64,000 nucleotides of DNA, from the NCBI GenBank assembly GCA_902785755.1, contig CACZZO010000008.1:1-64000 (forward strand). The letters run 5' to 3'. The notes beneath the pieces were generated by a model that saw only the letters and a list, made by a program, of their open reading frames with translations, searched no databases and was not told the origin of the DNA. Both the position numbers and the translations under genes were made by a program. Source of the stretch: an uncultured Bacteroidia bacterium (lineage in GTDB: Bacteria > Bacteroidota > Bacteroidia > Bacteroidales > F082). Below, in pieces: positions 8,224-20,033 of the stretch. Numbering within the stretch: the stretch's first letter is position 1; every line of letters begins with the position of its first letter.

Positions 8224-9588
8224 TTAATCAATGTCGTCAGGGATGAAAATTTCGGTGAACGAAGTTACGATTTTTTTCAGGTCGATTCCTTTTTTCTTCT
8301 TCTTTTTGGAGGTGGATTCGTCCTTTTCGTCGGGGATTTGTGCCGTTTCGGGTTGCGTCACGATGATTTCTTGCTTTTCGTACTGCTTTTTCCGCTCCAT
8401 TTCTGCCTGCTTCGAGGCTTGAAGGAAGTCGTCGTGCTCCATCCGTGCGACGGTCTCGATGACGATGCCGATGCCGGTGGAATACATCGGGCTTGACATT
8501 TCCTTCATCTTGGTTTGGTTGAGGTGCTCGTTGGGGTAGCCGATGCGCACTTCCAAGCCGGTCTTGAACTCGGCCAACTGCTGGATGTGCTTCATCATGG
8601 CGCCGCCACCGGTGAGCACTATGCCCGCAATGAGTTGGTTCTCCGTTTTCGCCTTCTGGATTTCATAGTTCACCAACTCGAAGATTTCCTCCAAACGGGC
8701 TTGGATGATGTGGGCCAAGTTCTTGAAAGAGATTTCTTTAGGCTCGCGACCACGGATGCCCGGGATGGACACAACCTCGTCGTCGCGGTTCTCGCTGGCA
8801 AGGGCGGAGCCGAACTTCACCTTCACCTCCTCGGCGTAATGCTTGATGATGGAGCAGCCGGTGCAGATGTCCTCGGTGATGATGTTGCCGCCGAAAGGAA
8901 TCACGGCGGTGTGCTGTATTTTCTTGTTCTTGAAGATGGCAATATCGGTGGTGCCGCCGCCAATGTCGACGAGGACCACACCAGCGTCTTTTTCCTCCTC
9001 ATCGAGGACGGCTTGGGCTGAGGCGATAGGCTCAAGAATCATGTAATCCATCTCAAGGCCAGCGCTTTGGATGCACTTCACGATGTTTTTGGCCGCCGAG
9101 GTCTGCCCGATGATGACGTGGAAGTTGGCTTCGATTTTATTGCCCAACATGCCCACGGGGTTGGTGGCCAATTCACCATCGACGTAGGTGTCTTGACGGA
9201 TGACGTCGATGATTTCCTCGCCCGGGGTCATATTGATTTTAAAGGTGTCGTTGCGCAGGTGTTCCAATTCGGCCTCGGTGATTTCGGTGTCGTGGTTGTC
9301 GCGCATCATTACGCCTCGGTGTTGCAGGCTCTTGATGTGCTGGCCGGCGATGCCCACGCTGACGCGGTTGATTTCGACGCCCGACTGGTCGGAGGCCTGC
9401 TTGACGGCGGTCTTGATGGCCTCGACGGTGTCGAAAATGTTGGTGACGACGCCTCTCCTGACGCCCGTTGATATGGTTTTTCCGTAGCCGAGAATCTCGA
9501 TTTTCCCGTTATCGGCTTTCTGGCCCACGATGCAGGCCACTTTGGTGGTGCCGATGTCTAATCCGACGATGATTTTTCCTTCACTCAT
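8224..9588 (-). CDS. ftsA: Cell division protein FtsA
   Basis: Actin-like ATPase that tethers FtsZ to the membrane. 454 residues, beginning VGLDIGTTKVACIVG (phosphate-binding loop), with DIGGGTTDIAIF and GIVLTGGGAMMKH further on. The C-terminus is basic and hydrophobic (KKKKKKGIDLKKIV ... FTEIFIP), consistent with a membrane-targeting helix. It lies between ftsQ (4-bp gap) and ftsZ. Confidence 0.96.
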   Translation of the reverse strand: MSEGKIIVGLDIGTTKVACIVGQKADNGKIEILGYGKTISTGVRRGVVTNIFDTVEAIKTAVKQASDQSGVEINRVSVGIAGQHIKSLQHRGVMMRDNHDTEITEAELEHLRNDTFKINMTPGEEIIDVIRQDTYVDGELATNPVGMLGNKIEANFHVIIGQTSAAKNIVKCIQSAGLEMDYMILEPIASAQAVLDEEEKDAGVVLVDIGGGTTDIAIFKNKKIQHTAVIPFGGNIITEDICTGCSIIKHYAEEVKVKFGSALASENRDDEVVSIPGIRGREPKEISFKNLAHIIQARLEEIFELVNYEIQKAKTENQLIAGIVLTGGGAMMKHIQQLAEFKTGLEVRIGYPNEHLNQTKMKEMSSPMYSTGIGIVIETVARMEHDDFLQASKQAEMERKKQYEKQEIIVTQPETAQIPDEKDESTSKKKKKKGIDLKKIVTSFTEIFIPDDID

Positions 9589-9592
9589 AGCA

Positions 9593-10357
9593 TTATCGTT
9601 TTGTACAGACTATTTGATTTTTATAATTCAGATTGATGATTTTCATGGTTTGGGTTTCGGGCCTGTCAATCCGCTGTTTCATAAAGATTTCCAAACGGTT
9701 CAACTTGTCGGCGGCGAGGCAGGTGTCGCCCACGATGACACGCGCATCCAAGCCTTTCACGGTGAGTTCAAACTGGTTTCGGTTGTTGCAATACAGTTGC
9801 CCGACGCAACTCTCGATGAAGGGATTGGCATCAATCGCCTTGAACCAATGCAGGGCGTTGAGGATGTTGCGGTCGGGGTCGAGGGTGTCGCAAAGGGCGT
9901 AGGCGGTCGTGTCGTTGCGCAGGTCGAAGTTGCCGCTGGCAATCAGCATGTAAGGCGTGTAGTTGCTGCACGAGGGAATCACGATGCCTTCGCGGGTGAC
10001 GTAAACGGAATGGCCATTTTTGCCAAACACCCTGAATTGCGGCTCGTATTCCTTGAAACTGACGTTCAGGTTGCCGTCGAGGTCGATGTAGGCGGCATTG
10101 CTTTCAATCCACGGGTTGGCGTCGAGGTGCCTTTGTATCTTGATCATGTCGACGGTGCCGATTTTCGAGCGGCAGACGTTTTCCTCGATTTCGCGGTGCA
10201 GCACGCTTTTCCTCACGAAACCGCTGTCAGTGGCGGGCATCAGATTGACGGACTTGACGGGGGTGTTCAGGTAGTTTTCCCTCGCGAAGATGAACAAAAC
10301 GACCAACGCAGCAGCCGTTGCAACCCATAGCACTATGCTCAAAATCTTCTTTACCAT
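9593..10357 (-). CDS. ftsQ: Cell division protein FtsQ
   Basis: 254-residue bitopic membrane protein: one N-terminal transmembrane helix (about residues 5-24, MVKKILSIVLWVATAAALV) and an extracytoplasmic POTRA/beta region. It overlaps the end of murC by 7 bp and sits in the ftsQ-ftsA-ftsZ position. Identification rests on length, topology and synteny, since FtsQ sequences are poorly conserved. Confidence 0.88.
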   Translation of the reverse strand: MVKKILSIVLWVATAAALVVLFIFARENYLNTPVKSVNLMPATDSGFVRKSVLHREIEENVCRSKIGTVDMIKIQRHLDANPWIESNAAYIDLDGNLNVSFKEYEPQFRVFGKNGHSVYVTREGIVIPSCSNYTPYMLIASGNFDLRNDTTAYALCDTLDPDRNILNALHWFKAIDANPFIESCVGQLYCNNRNQFELTVKGLDARVIVGDTCLAADKLNRLEIFMKQRIDRPETQTMKIINLNYKNQIVCTKR

Positions 10358-11694
10358 GACTTTATCAGTTCTTCGAAAAGTTCAACATATCGGTCGATGT
10401 CGCCCGCGCCCATCGTCACCAAAAGTTCAGGTTTTTCGCTGTCAATCAGTTTGATGAGTTGGGTCTTGGCGACGAGTTTTTTGTCGGGCATTTGTATCTT
10501 GTCCAACAGGACTTGCGACGACACACCCTCGATGGGTTCTTCCCTCGCGGCATAGATGTCCAAGAGAATAAGTTCGTCGGCGGTGGCCAGCACCTCTGCA
10601 AATTCGTCCATGAAGTCGCGGGTGCGACTGTAGAGATGGGGCTGGAAAACGAGGGTGAGCCGTCGGTTGGGATAGAAGTCCCTGATGGCTTGCAGGCACG
10701 AGCGGATTTCCTCGGGATGGTGGGCGTAATCGTCAATGTAACAATATTTTTCTGTGTTGATGCGGACATCGAAGCGACGCTTCACGCCCATGAAGGTGTG
10801 GAGTGCCTCGGCGATGGCGTTGCGCGACACACCGATGCGCCGTGCGGCAATGAAGGCGGCGGTGGCGTTCAGCACATTGTGGATGCCGGCGAGGGGCATA
10901 ATGATCTTGAACTTGTCCTGACCTTCGCCCTTGATGTAGAACATGGTGTAGCCGTTGCCGCTGCTTCCCATGATGATTTGGTATTTGCAATCGTCGCCGA
11001 AACCATAAGTGATTTTGTTCCAAGCCTCAACATCAAGACCTTCCTTGACGATGACATTGCGCTTGGTGAGTTTCGCGAAGTCGTTGAAACTCTCCACGAG
11101 ATGCTCTTTGTCGCCGTAGATGTCCAAATGGTCGGCATCGATGGAGCCGATGATGCTGACGTCGGGGTGGAGTTGCAAGAAGGAGCGGTCGAACTCATCG
11201 GCCTCGACCACGAGGATGCTGTCTTTGGGCTTGCCTAAGAGCAAATTACTGTCGAAGTTTTTGGCGATGCCGCCGATGAAAGCGGTGGTGTTGAGGCGGC
11301 TGTGGTTGAGGATGTGGGCAATCATGGCCGTGGTCGTGGTCTTGCCGTGGGTGCCGGAAACAGCGATGGTGAAGTGGTCCTTCGAGATTTTGCCCAAGGC
11401 TTCTGAGCGTTTCAGAATAGGCAGTTCGCGTTGGCGCAAGGCCTCAAATTCCTTGAGGTCGTGGGGCACGGCGGGCGTGTAGATGACCATGTCGATGGAT
11501 TCGGGCAACAATTCGGGACGGTCTTCGTAATGGATGGCCATGCCTTCCTTTTCCAATTGAAAGGTCAGCCGCGACTTGGTGCGGTCGTAGCCGGCAATGG
11601 CGTAACCCATGCTTTGGTAGTATCGGGCCAAGGCGCTCATGCCTATTCCGCCGATGCCTAACATATAAATCGTATGTCCTTCTCCGTTGGTCAT
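10351..11694 (-). CDS. murC: UDP-N-acetylmuramate--L-alanine ligase
   Basis: Adds L-Ala to UDP-MurNAc in the cytoplasm, the first amino-acid ligase of peptidoglycan precursor synthesis. 447 residues with an N-terminal Rossmann GIGGIGMSALA, the ATP-binding VSGTHGKTTTTAMI, the Mur middle-domain YIDDYAHHPEEI and the C-terminal ligase domain. A 129-bp gap with repeats separates it from upstream murG; it overlaps ftsQ. Confidence 0.96.
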   Translation of the reverse strand: MTNGEGHTIYMLGIGGIGMSALARYYQSMGYAIAGYDRTKSRLTFQLEKEGMAIHYEDRPELLPESIDMVIYTPAVPHDLKEFEALRQRELPILKRSEALGKISKDHFTIAVSGTHGKTTTTAMIAHILNHSRLNTTAFIGGIAKNFDSNLLLGKPKDSILVVEADEFDRSFLQLHPDVSIIGSIDADHLDIYGDKEHLVESFNDFAKLTKRNVIVKEGLDVEAWNKITYGFGDDCKYQIIMGSSGNGYTMFYIKGEGQDKFKIIMPLAGIHNVLNATAAFIAARRIGVSRNAIAEALHTFMGVKRRFDVRINTEKYCYIDDYAHHPEEIRSCLQAIRDFYPNRRLTLVFQPHLYSRTRDFMDEFAEVLATADELILLDIYAAREEPIEGVSSQVLLDKIQMPDKKLVAKTQLIKLIDSEKPELLVTMGAGDIDRYVELFEELIKSW

Positions 11695-11823
11695 TTTGTC
11701 ATTCGTTTTTTTTGTTTGTTGGGCAGGGGTTTACACCGCCTGCCTATTGTTCTGCGTTTTTGTTTGCAGGGGTTTACACCGCCTGCCTATTGTTCTGTCG
11801 CCCCTACGGGGCTGGTTTTAACT
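11695..11823. repeat. murG-murC gap with a duplicated 32-bp sequence
   Basis: A 32-bp sequence starting GCAGGGGTTTACACC occurs at 11723-11754 and again at 11766-11797, identical and 43 bp apart. A short palindrome (CCCCTACGGGG) follows near 11801, then an AT-rich run of ACTCTAA-type heptamers (about 11820-11850) that enters murG. No gene is visible. It is an unusual insertion in an otherwise tightly packed operon. Confidence 0.75.
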
Positions 11824-12930
11824 CTAATCTCTAAACTCTAAACTCTCAACTATCACCTCGACTATATCATCAGCGGCATTAGGCCGGGCAAATTTGCCGA
11901 TGTTCGCGCTGAGTTTGGCCTGCAATTCGCGGTCGTCCTTGAGGCGGAACAGCGTCGGGACGAGTTCTTTCTCCGTGTCGGCATTGCGCACCATGAGGGC
12001 GGCTTCGGCGTTGACGAGTTGCTGGGCGTTCTTTGTTTGATGGTCTTCGGCGGCGGTGGGCAACGGCACGAAAATGACGGGCTTTTGCACCAAGGCCAAT
12101 TCCGAAATCGACATGGCACCGGCACGCGAGATGACCATGTCGGCCAAGCCGTAGGCCAAGTCCATGCGGTCGATGAAGATAGTGGGCTTCACTTGGTCTT
12201 GCAAGCCCAAACGGTTCACTTCCTCCTGAGCCTGAGTGATATAAGTCTTTCCGGTCTGCCAAATGAGTTGCAGGTCGCTGTCCTTGAAAGCGGCCAATTG
12301 TGCGCTGATGCCCTTGTTGATGCCCAAGGCACCTTGGCTGCCGCCCACCAATAGCGCAACAGGTTTCTTCGGGTCGAGATGGAAGTATTCGGCGGCTTCC
12401 TTGCGGGTGCCGTTGAGGACGATGTTGGCCCGCAGCGGATTGCCCGTGAAGTGTATCTTTTCGGCAGGGAACCATTGGTCCAAGTGGTCGTAGGCCACGC
12501 AGATGGCCTTGGCTTTCTTACCCACATTGCGGTTGGTTTTGCCCGGATAGGAGTTCTGCTCCTGAATGACCGTCGGGATGCGCAAGTAGTTGGCAGCCAT
12601 CAAAGTAGGTCCGCTGGCAAAGCCGCCCACGCCAATCACCACATCGGGCTTGAAGCGTTTCAGGATGGCGATGGCGCGGTTGATGCTGTCCATCAGTTTG
12701 ACAGGCAGCGCGAGTGAGCGGATGTCCTTGGTGAAGCCGCTGATCCATAGGCCTTTAATCGGGTAGCCAGCCTTCGGCACGCGCTCCATCTCCATACGGC
12801 CTTTGGCACCAATAAAGAGGATGTCGGCCTCGGGGAATCTCCGCTTCAAGGCATCGGCGATGGCGATGGCGGGAAAGATGTGGCCGCCCGTGCCGCCGCC
12901 ACTAATCACGACTTTCAGGTTCTCTTTCAT
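11824..12930 (-). CDS. murG: UDP-GlcNAc:undecaprenyl-PP-MurNAc-pentapeptide GlcNAc transferase
   Basis: Converts lipid I to lipid II at the inner face of the membrane. 368 residues, GT28 family, with N-terminal ISGGGTGGHIFPAIAIA, the donor-binding GGSQGALGINKG and the C-terminal SRAGAMSISELALVQKPVIFVPLP. It overlaps the ftsW end by 29 bp. The last codons lie within an ACTCTAA-like simple repeat. Confidence 0.96.
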   Translation of the reverse strand: MKENLKVVISGGGTGGHIFPAIAIADALKRRFPEADILFIGAKGRMEMERVPKAGYPIKGLWISGFTKDIRSLALPVKLMDSINRAIAILKRFKPDVVIGVGGFASGPTLMAANYLRIPTVIQEQNSYPGKTNRNVGKKAKAICVAYDHLDQWFPAEKIHFTGNPLRANIVLNGTRKEAAEYFHLDPKKPVALLVGGSQGALGINKGISAQLAAFKDSDLQLIWQTGKTYITQAQEEVNRLGLQDQVKPTIFIDRMDLAYGLADMVISRAGAMSISELALVQKPVIFVPLPTAAEDHQTKNAQQLVNAEAALMVRNADTEKELVPTLFRLKDDRELQAKLSANIGKFARPNAADDIVEVIVESLEFRD

Positions 12931-14188
12931 TTTCAGATATTTCTGTAATTGCTTGTATTTCTTGTTCTTTGCTGATGCTCTCGTCCATGCTGCATGTGAC
13001 GCTCAGGATCATGCCCAAAATGAGTCCCGTGGCCATCAATGAGGTGCCGCCCATGCTGACGAAGGGCAATGGTTGGCCCGTGACAGGCAGCAGCCCGATG
13101 CTGACGCCCATGTTGACCATTCCTTGCATGATGACCAAAAAGCCCAAGCCGAAGGCCATCAACGAGCCGAAGGTGAGCGGACGTTTGCCCACGATGCGGA
13201 TGACGCGCGTGAACAGAATGACATACAACATCAGCACGATGATGCCGCCTAACAGTCCGTATTCCTCGATGATGATGGCATAGATGAAGTCGGAGTAGGG
13301 GTGGGGCAGGAAGTTGCGCTGTTCGCTCTTGCCGGGACCTTTGCCGAACACCGAGCCTGATGCCACGGCAATGTCGGCGTATGTGCGTTGCAGGTGCTTG
13401 TCGTCGAAGCGGTTGATTTCGCCCTTGTCTTCGCCCATCGATTTCAGGCGGTTCGACCATGTCATAATGCGGTTTTGCTTGGCCTTGTATTCGCCTTGTT
13501 TCGCGCCAATCGTCAGGGCTTGCTCGTGTTCTTTCAGCCGGTGCTTGTTGTCGATGCTGGTCTTGACGGCATCCAAGGCAAGATAGAATCCCATGCCGAC
13601 GACGCAAAGACCAACAAGGGCAAGCAGGTGGAGGAATTTCACCCTGCCGATGAACAGCAGCACCATGCAGACCGTCACCAAAATCAGGGCGGTTGAGAGG
13701 TTTTCGGAGAAAATCAGGCCGGCGGTGGCCAAGATAGGCAAGGCCAACTTGACCAAGAAGTCCTTGAAGTTGTCCTTGGTGTCGCCCATCATCACCAACT
13801 GGCGAGCCAAGTAGGTGATGAGGATGATTTTCGCCATTTCGCTCGGCTGGAACGAGAACCCGCCTACATTGATGGAGCGATTTGCGCTGTTGAGATTTTG
13901 GCCGAAGGCGAGAGTGTAAAGCAGCAGCGCCAAGCACGGAATCATCAGCAGCAGGGCCGCTTTCGCGTAGTGCTTGTAGTTGATTTTGGAGGCGGCAAAC
14001 ATCATGAGGAAGCCAAAGACGAGCATCCCCAAATGCTTCATCAGCACTGTGCCCGTGCTGCCTGAGTATTTGGAAACGGCCAAGGCACTGGTCGCGCTGT
14101 AGACCACGATGAGCGAGATGATGCCCAACAGCAGCGCGACAATCCAGATGACTTTGTCGCCTTTCAATATCCTATTGACAATGTTCAT
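12902..14188 (-). CDS. ftsW: Lipid II polymerase FtsW (SEDS family)
   Basis: SEDS glycosyltransferase that works with FtsI at the septum. 428 residues with about ten membrane segments; the signature is near FLPHPYSDFIYAIIIEEYG, and the C-terminal half ends MGGTSLMATGLILGM before a short acidic tail. It overlaps the MurD-like fragment upstream by 17 bp and murG downstream by 29 bp. Confidence 0.94.
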   Translation of the reverse strand: MNIVNRILKGDKVIWIVALLLGIISLIVVYSATSALAVSKYSGSTGTVLMKHLGMLVFGFLMMFAASKINYKHYAKAALLLMIPCLALLLYTLAFGQNLNSANRSINVGGFSFQPSEMAKIILITYLARQLVMMGDTKDNFKDFLVKLALPILATAGLIFSENLSTALILVTVCMVLLFIGRVKFLHLLALVGLCVVGMGFYLALDAVKTSIDNKHRLKEHEQALTIGAKQGEYKAKQNRIMTWSNRLKSMGEDKGEINRFDDKHLQRTYADIAVASGSVFGKGPGKSEQRNFLPHPYSDFIYAIIIEEYGLLGGIIVLMLYVILFTRVIRIVGKRPLTFGSLMAFGLGFLVIMQGMVNMGVSIGLLPVTGQPLPFVSMGGTSLMATGLILGMILSVTCSMDESISKEQEIQAITEISENEREPESRD

Positions 14189-14738
14189 TTTCCAAATGCT
14201 TTACGGTTGCCTTGAACAAGTTGCCACGCTCAATGTAGGTTTCGTCTTCCTTGTCCGACTTGCAGGCGGGCGAAAACAGCACAATGTCGTCTTCGTTGGC
14301 CAAAAACGAGGCCGTGTCGACGGCTTCCTCCAAGTCTTTCACTTCGTAGATGTCCTTGATGTCGCGTTGGAAGGCGTTTTTCAGGTTGGCGTTGTATTTC
14401 CCAATGCAAATCAGAGCCTTGACTTTCTTCTTGGCCACATGCTTCAGGTCCTTGAAGTCGGTGTCGCGGTCGTAGCCTCCTGCAATCCACACCACAGGGC
14501 GCACGATGTTCTCGAAAGTGAACCAAGTGGCGTTCACGGTTTCGGCCCTCGAGTCGTCGTAATACATCACGCCGTCGATGGTGGCAACAAGGTCTTGCCT
14601 GTGCTCGATGGTGTCGAGGTCGCTCAGGCTTTGCTTGATGCTTTCTTTTCTGATTTGCAAGATTTTAGACGATATGCCCGCAACCATCGAGTTGCGCTGC
14701 TTCTGCTTCGTGTTGGTCAATTCTTCGATGTAAGTCAT
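14172..14738 (-). CDS. murD: MurD C-terminal ligase domain only (truncated or split MurD)
   Basis: 188 residues aligning only with the last third of UDP-MurNAc-L-Ala:D-Glu ligase: the RNSMVAGISSKILQIRKE linker, the EHRQDL site, VMYYDDSRAETVNATW, IAGGYDRDTDF and SPACKSDKEDETYIERG. The N-terminal UDP-binding and central ATPase domains (about 280 residues) are absent. mraY ends only 3 bp upstream, so no room remains for them. The usual DSKATN lysine is Arg and the usual SPxxAS(F/L)D segment is altered. Start, ATGA-style spacing and overlap with ftsW look intact, so it is probably expressed. Either a full MurD exists elsewhere, or this is a relic or assembly deletion. Confidence 0.8.
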   Translation of the reverse strand: MTYIEELTNTKQKQRNSMVAGISSKILQIRKESIKQSLSDLDTIEHRQDLVATIDGVMYYDDSRAETVNATWFTFENIVRPVVWIAGGYDRDTDFKDLKHVAKKKVKALICIGKYNANLKNAFQRDIKDIYEVKDLEEAVDTASFLANEDDIVLFSPACKSDKEDETYIERGNLFKATVKHLENEHCQ

Positions 14739-14741
14739 TTT

Positions 14742-16018
14742 TTATCTGATTTTGAAAGTTATCAATGTGAACGCGGCCAAAAGGATGGTCACAATCCAGA
14801 AACGGATGGTGATTTTCACCTCGTGGTGTACGGTATTGTGGCCTTCGCCGTGCCCTTTGAAAGTGACGGTCGAGTTGGGCCATCTCTCTTTGAACTTGCC
14901 ATAACTCATGCGGAAATGGTCGTGCAAGGGAGCCGTTTTCCAAATGCGGTGCTTCTTGCCCGTCTTGACGAAACGCTTCACGTCCAAGTCGGAGAGGATT
15001 TCGAAAAGGAACACGCCGCATAGCAAGGGCAGCAGCAATTCCTTGTGGATGATGATGGCCGAAACCGCAATGATGCCGCCGATGGTGAGGCTGCCTGTGT
15101 CGCCCATGAAGATTTGGGCGGGGAAGGAGTTGAACCAAAGAAAACCGATGAGGGCACCGACGAAAGCGGCCATAAAAACGACAATTTCTTCGCTTCCAGG
15201 GATATACATTACGTTAAGGTAACTCGCTGTGACCGCATTGCTGGAGATGTAGGCCAATATCAGCAAGGTCAGGCCAATGATGGCGGAGTTGCCGGAGGCC
15301 ATGCCATCCATGCCGTCGTTGAGGTTGGAACCGTTGCTGACGGCGGCCACGACGAACACGGTGAGCAGCACGAGAAATACCCACGCGAGATTATACATCC
15401 AGCGCGGACCGGCCCATTTGAACAAGTCGGCGTAGTTGAGGTTGTGGTTTTTCAGGAAAGGGATGGTCGTGCGTGTTGATTTCACGTCGGGGCTTTTCAC
15501 CACGATTTCCTTGTTGTCTTCGATTTTCACCTGCACCGTCTCATTGATTTGCACGGCGGGACTGAGGCGCAAGGTGAGTCCGACGATAAGGCCGAGCAAG
15601 ATTTGTCCGCCCAACTTGATTTTCGGTTTCAATCCATCCTTGTTCTTCTTGAAGGTCTTGATGTAGTCGTCGGCGAAGCCTAAAATTCCGAGAATCAAGG
15701 TGGTAGCTATCATCAAAAGGGTGTAGACACTATGCAGTTTCCCGACCAACAGCACGGGAATCAGTATGGCCGCGATGATGATGACGCCGCCCATCGTGGG
15801 CACGCCCACTTTTTTGGTGTTGTAGGGGTCGGTGGCCTCGTCGCGTTGGGTTTCGATGATTTTCTTGCGTTTCAGCATCTTGATGAACCAGTTGCCGAAC
15901 CACACCGAAATGATGAGGGCAAGAATGATGGCTACCGCAGCGCGGAAGGTGACATAGTTGAACACCCGTGCGCCCGGAAAGTTGACTTTTTGCAGATAAT
16001 TGAACAGATAGTATAACA

Positions 16019-16019
<1 letters not shown>
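14742..16019 (-). CDS. mraY: Phospho-MurNAc-pentapeptide transferase
   Basis: Transfers phospho-MurNAc-pentapeptide to undecaprenyl phosphate to give lipid I. 425-residue polytopic protein with catalytic aspartate motifs (FADDYIKTF; NLNDGMDGMASG) and the HHEVKITIRFW end. A hydrophilic insertion (~residues 155-205) is usual for this phylum. The start touches the murE stop; the next gene is the truncated murD. Confidence 0.95.
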
Positions 16020-17508
<1,489 letters not shown>

Positions 17509-17512
<4 letters not shown>

Positions 17513-19668
17513 TTCTTTTCGAGTTTTAGGTGAATGACGCTGTTGGCTTTGATGGTGTCGCCGGCGTGCAGCGATTGTTCCTTGACTTTTCCCTGTCCGG
17601 CAAATTCCGTTGCAATGCCCATGTTTTCAAGCAGATAGACAGCATCGGTGATGTCCATGCCGACCACATTGGGCACGGTGTTCGTTGGCAGTTGGGCTTC
17701 CTTGAGGAGGGTTTCTCCACTTTCGGTATGCTCCACGGTGACCCAATCGCTGTTGATGGCGAAGTCGTTGAAATTCTTTGCGATACCGTTGAGGTAGTTG
17801 GTTTCCTTGCTGTAGCGCGTGATGATGGGTTCCGTCGATGCAAGTGTTACAGGAGGGAGTGTGTCTGCTTCCGACGAGCCGATGCGCATGGCATAGACCT
17901 TTTCGGCAATTTCCCTGAATCCGGGTGCCGACACGCTACCTGCTGCCCAGAAGCGGCCACGGGCGCGGCTCACCATGACGATGCAACTGTATTTCGGCTT
18001 GTCGGTGGGGAAGTAGCCCACGAAAGTGGTGTTGTAGAGTTTTCTGCCGATTCCAGGCTCATGGTAGGCGTAGCCCTGCACTTTGTCGTAATATTGCGCC
18101 GTGCCGGTCTTGCCTGCCACGCTCACCACGCAGTCTTTGAACTGCTTTTTGGCCGTGCCCCTTATGGTCACGCCTTCAAGCATGGTTTGGAGTTTCTCGA
18201 TGCCTTCGGGCGAGACGATGTGTTCGTTAAGGACGATAGGGTCGAATTTTTCGATGGTTTGGTTGCCTCGGCGGATTTCGGTGACGAATTGCGGTTTCAT
18301 CATGCGGCCGTCGTTGGCGATGGCGTTGTAGAGCATCAGCAGTTGAAGCGGCGTGACATTGACTTCATAACCAATTGACATCCAAGGAAGTGATACATTC
18401 GACCATAGTTTGTTGCCTTTTTTGTCCTTGTCGGTCGGGTGCTTTATGACGGGTTGCGCCTCGCCCGTGATGCCCGTCCCGATTTTCTTGTTCAGGCCGA
18501 GGGCATAAAGGCCGTCGACGTATTTTTCAGGATGCGCGGCGAAGGCTCTCGTGATGAGTACCGCCGTGCCTTTGTTCGATGATTGCTCTATCACTTCCTG
18601 CACGGTGCAGATGCCGCCTTTGGCAAAAGCGTGGTCGTCTTTCATCGTGCGGTTCGAGAACTTGATGGGACCGCTGCCGATGTTCACATGGTCGTCAAGT
18701 TTCAGGTCTTTGTTGTGGTTGAGCAGCACCACCATCGAGGCAATCTTGAACACTGAGCCGGGTTCGTAACGCTCGGTCAAGGCCACGTTGTAGGCTTCCT
18801 CGTATTTTCCCGTTTCGTGGTTGAGTGACAGGTTGGCCAAGGCTTTCACATAGCCGGTTTCCACATCCATCAGGATAGCGCAGCCTTGTTCGGCCTTGTT
18901 TTCCGTCAGGGTGTTGTTGAGGGCACTCTCCACAATGTCTTGCAGTTTGATGTCGAAACTGGTGATGACATCGTTGCCGTTTTGCGCGTCGACGTCTTCG
19001 TCTGAATCGACGGGAATCCAGTCGTTGTGGTGCAACCGCCTCACCAATTGGCGACCGTTTTGCCCTTTCAGGTAGTCGTTATAGGCACCTTCAAGCCCGA
19101 AATAGTAGCCTTTTTCCTCGTTGGCCATGCCGAGCATGAGGCTGGCAAGGTCCTTGTAAGGATGGCTGCGACGGATTTTCTTCTCGATGATGAGTCCGTT
19201 TTTGTAGCCTTTTTCCTTGAAAACCACGAATTTCTGCATTTGGCGCAGTTGGGGCTGGGTGATGTTCAGGGCAATCTTGTAGTGGCGGTTCTTTTTGGCC
19301 TTGCCAATGGCGAAAAACTCTTTCCATTGGGCAGGGTTGCGGTGGGGCAGCAAGCCTGACATCTGTACGCAAAGCGAATCGATGCTGTTGGCGAAAAGCA
19401 CGGAGTCGACGGCCTTGTAGTCGAAGAAGACATCGTAGAGCGGAATGGAGGTGGCCATCAGTTGGCCGTCGCTCGAGATGATGTTGCCGCGAGCAGCCTC
19501 CAAAACCCTGACGCGATACTCGTTCTGCTCGGCCAATTCCATGAGTTCCTTGTTGTCGCGGGTCTGCACGAGGATGATTTTCGCGATGATGGCTATCCCG
19601 AAAATGAGGACGAGGAAATACACCAAATAGGTCTTCCAAAGGGTATCGGTTCTTGGGTCGATTTTCAT
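17509..19668 (-). CDS. ftsI: Septal penicillin-binding protein (FtsI/SpoVD type) with PASTA domain
   Basis: Class B transpeptidase cross-linking septal peptidoglycan with FtsW. 719 residues: N-terminal transmembrane helix (~12-34), PBP dimerisation domain, transpeptidase domain with SxxK in PGSVFKIASM, SxN in EQSSNKGT and the KTGTAQ motif, then a C-terminal PASTA module (VPNVVGMDITDAVYLLENMG). Overlaps ftsL and murE by 4 bp each. Confidence 0.95.
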
Positions 19669-20030
19669 GGCTTCTCCTGATTTTCGGGTTGTTCAATTTC
19701 GATGCGCTTCACGGGTTCGATGGCTTCCTTGAGTCCGGTGCCCACCAATTTCTTGGCTAACACCGACTGCTTCGAGGCCTCCATGATGGCCGACTTCACT
19801 TGCACATATTCCACTTGCAAGTCGTTGAGCCTGCGTGTGGTTTGGGTGAGTTCGCGGATGTTGCCCTCGGCAATGTAGGTGTTGGTGATGATGGCCATGA
19901 GCAACAATGTGATATAGACCATGAAGGGAAACTGCTTGCTGAATTCCTCCCTCACGAGAAGCCTGCCGTTCAAGATGGAGCCCATCAAGCCTTTGTTGCC
20001 TTTTTTTTTCTTGTCTTTCTGTTCTTTCAT
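19665..20030 (-). CDS. ftsL: FtsL-like division protein
   Basis: 121 residues: a basic cytoplasmic N-terminus, one transmembrane helix (about residues 36-52, FMVYITLLLMAIITNTYIA) and a short coiled-coil-like extracytoplasmic part. The position between rsmH and ftsI and the topology match FtsL; sequence conservation is low. 4-bp overlap with ftsI, 3-bp gap after rsmH. Confidence 0.8.
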   Translation of the reverse strand: MKEQKDKKKKGNKGLMGSILNGRLLVREEFSKQFPFMVYITLLLMAIITNTYIAEGNIRELTQTTRRLNDLQVEYVQVKSAIMEASKQSVLAKKLVGTGLKEAIEPVKRIEIEQPENQEKP

Positions 20031-20033
20031 GGC

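Noticed and set aside
7437..8246. 269-residue plus-strand frame over ftsZ
   Set aside because: Shadow of ftsZ with repetitive Val/Asp/Gly text and no family.
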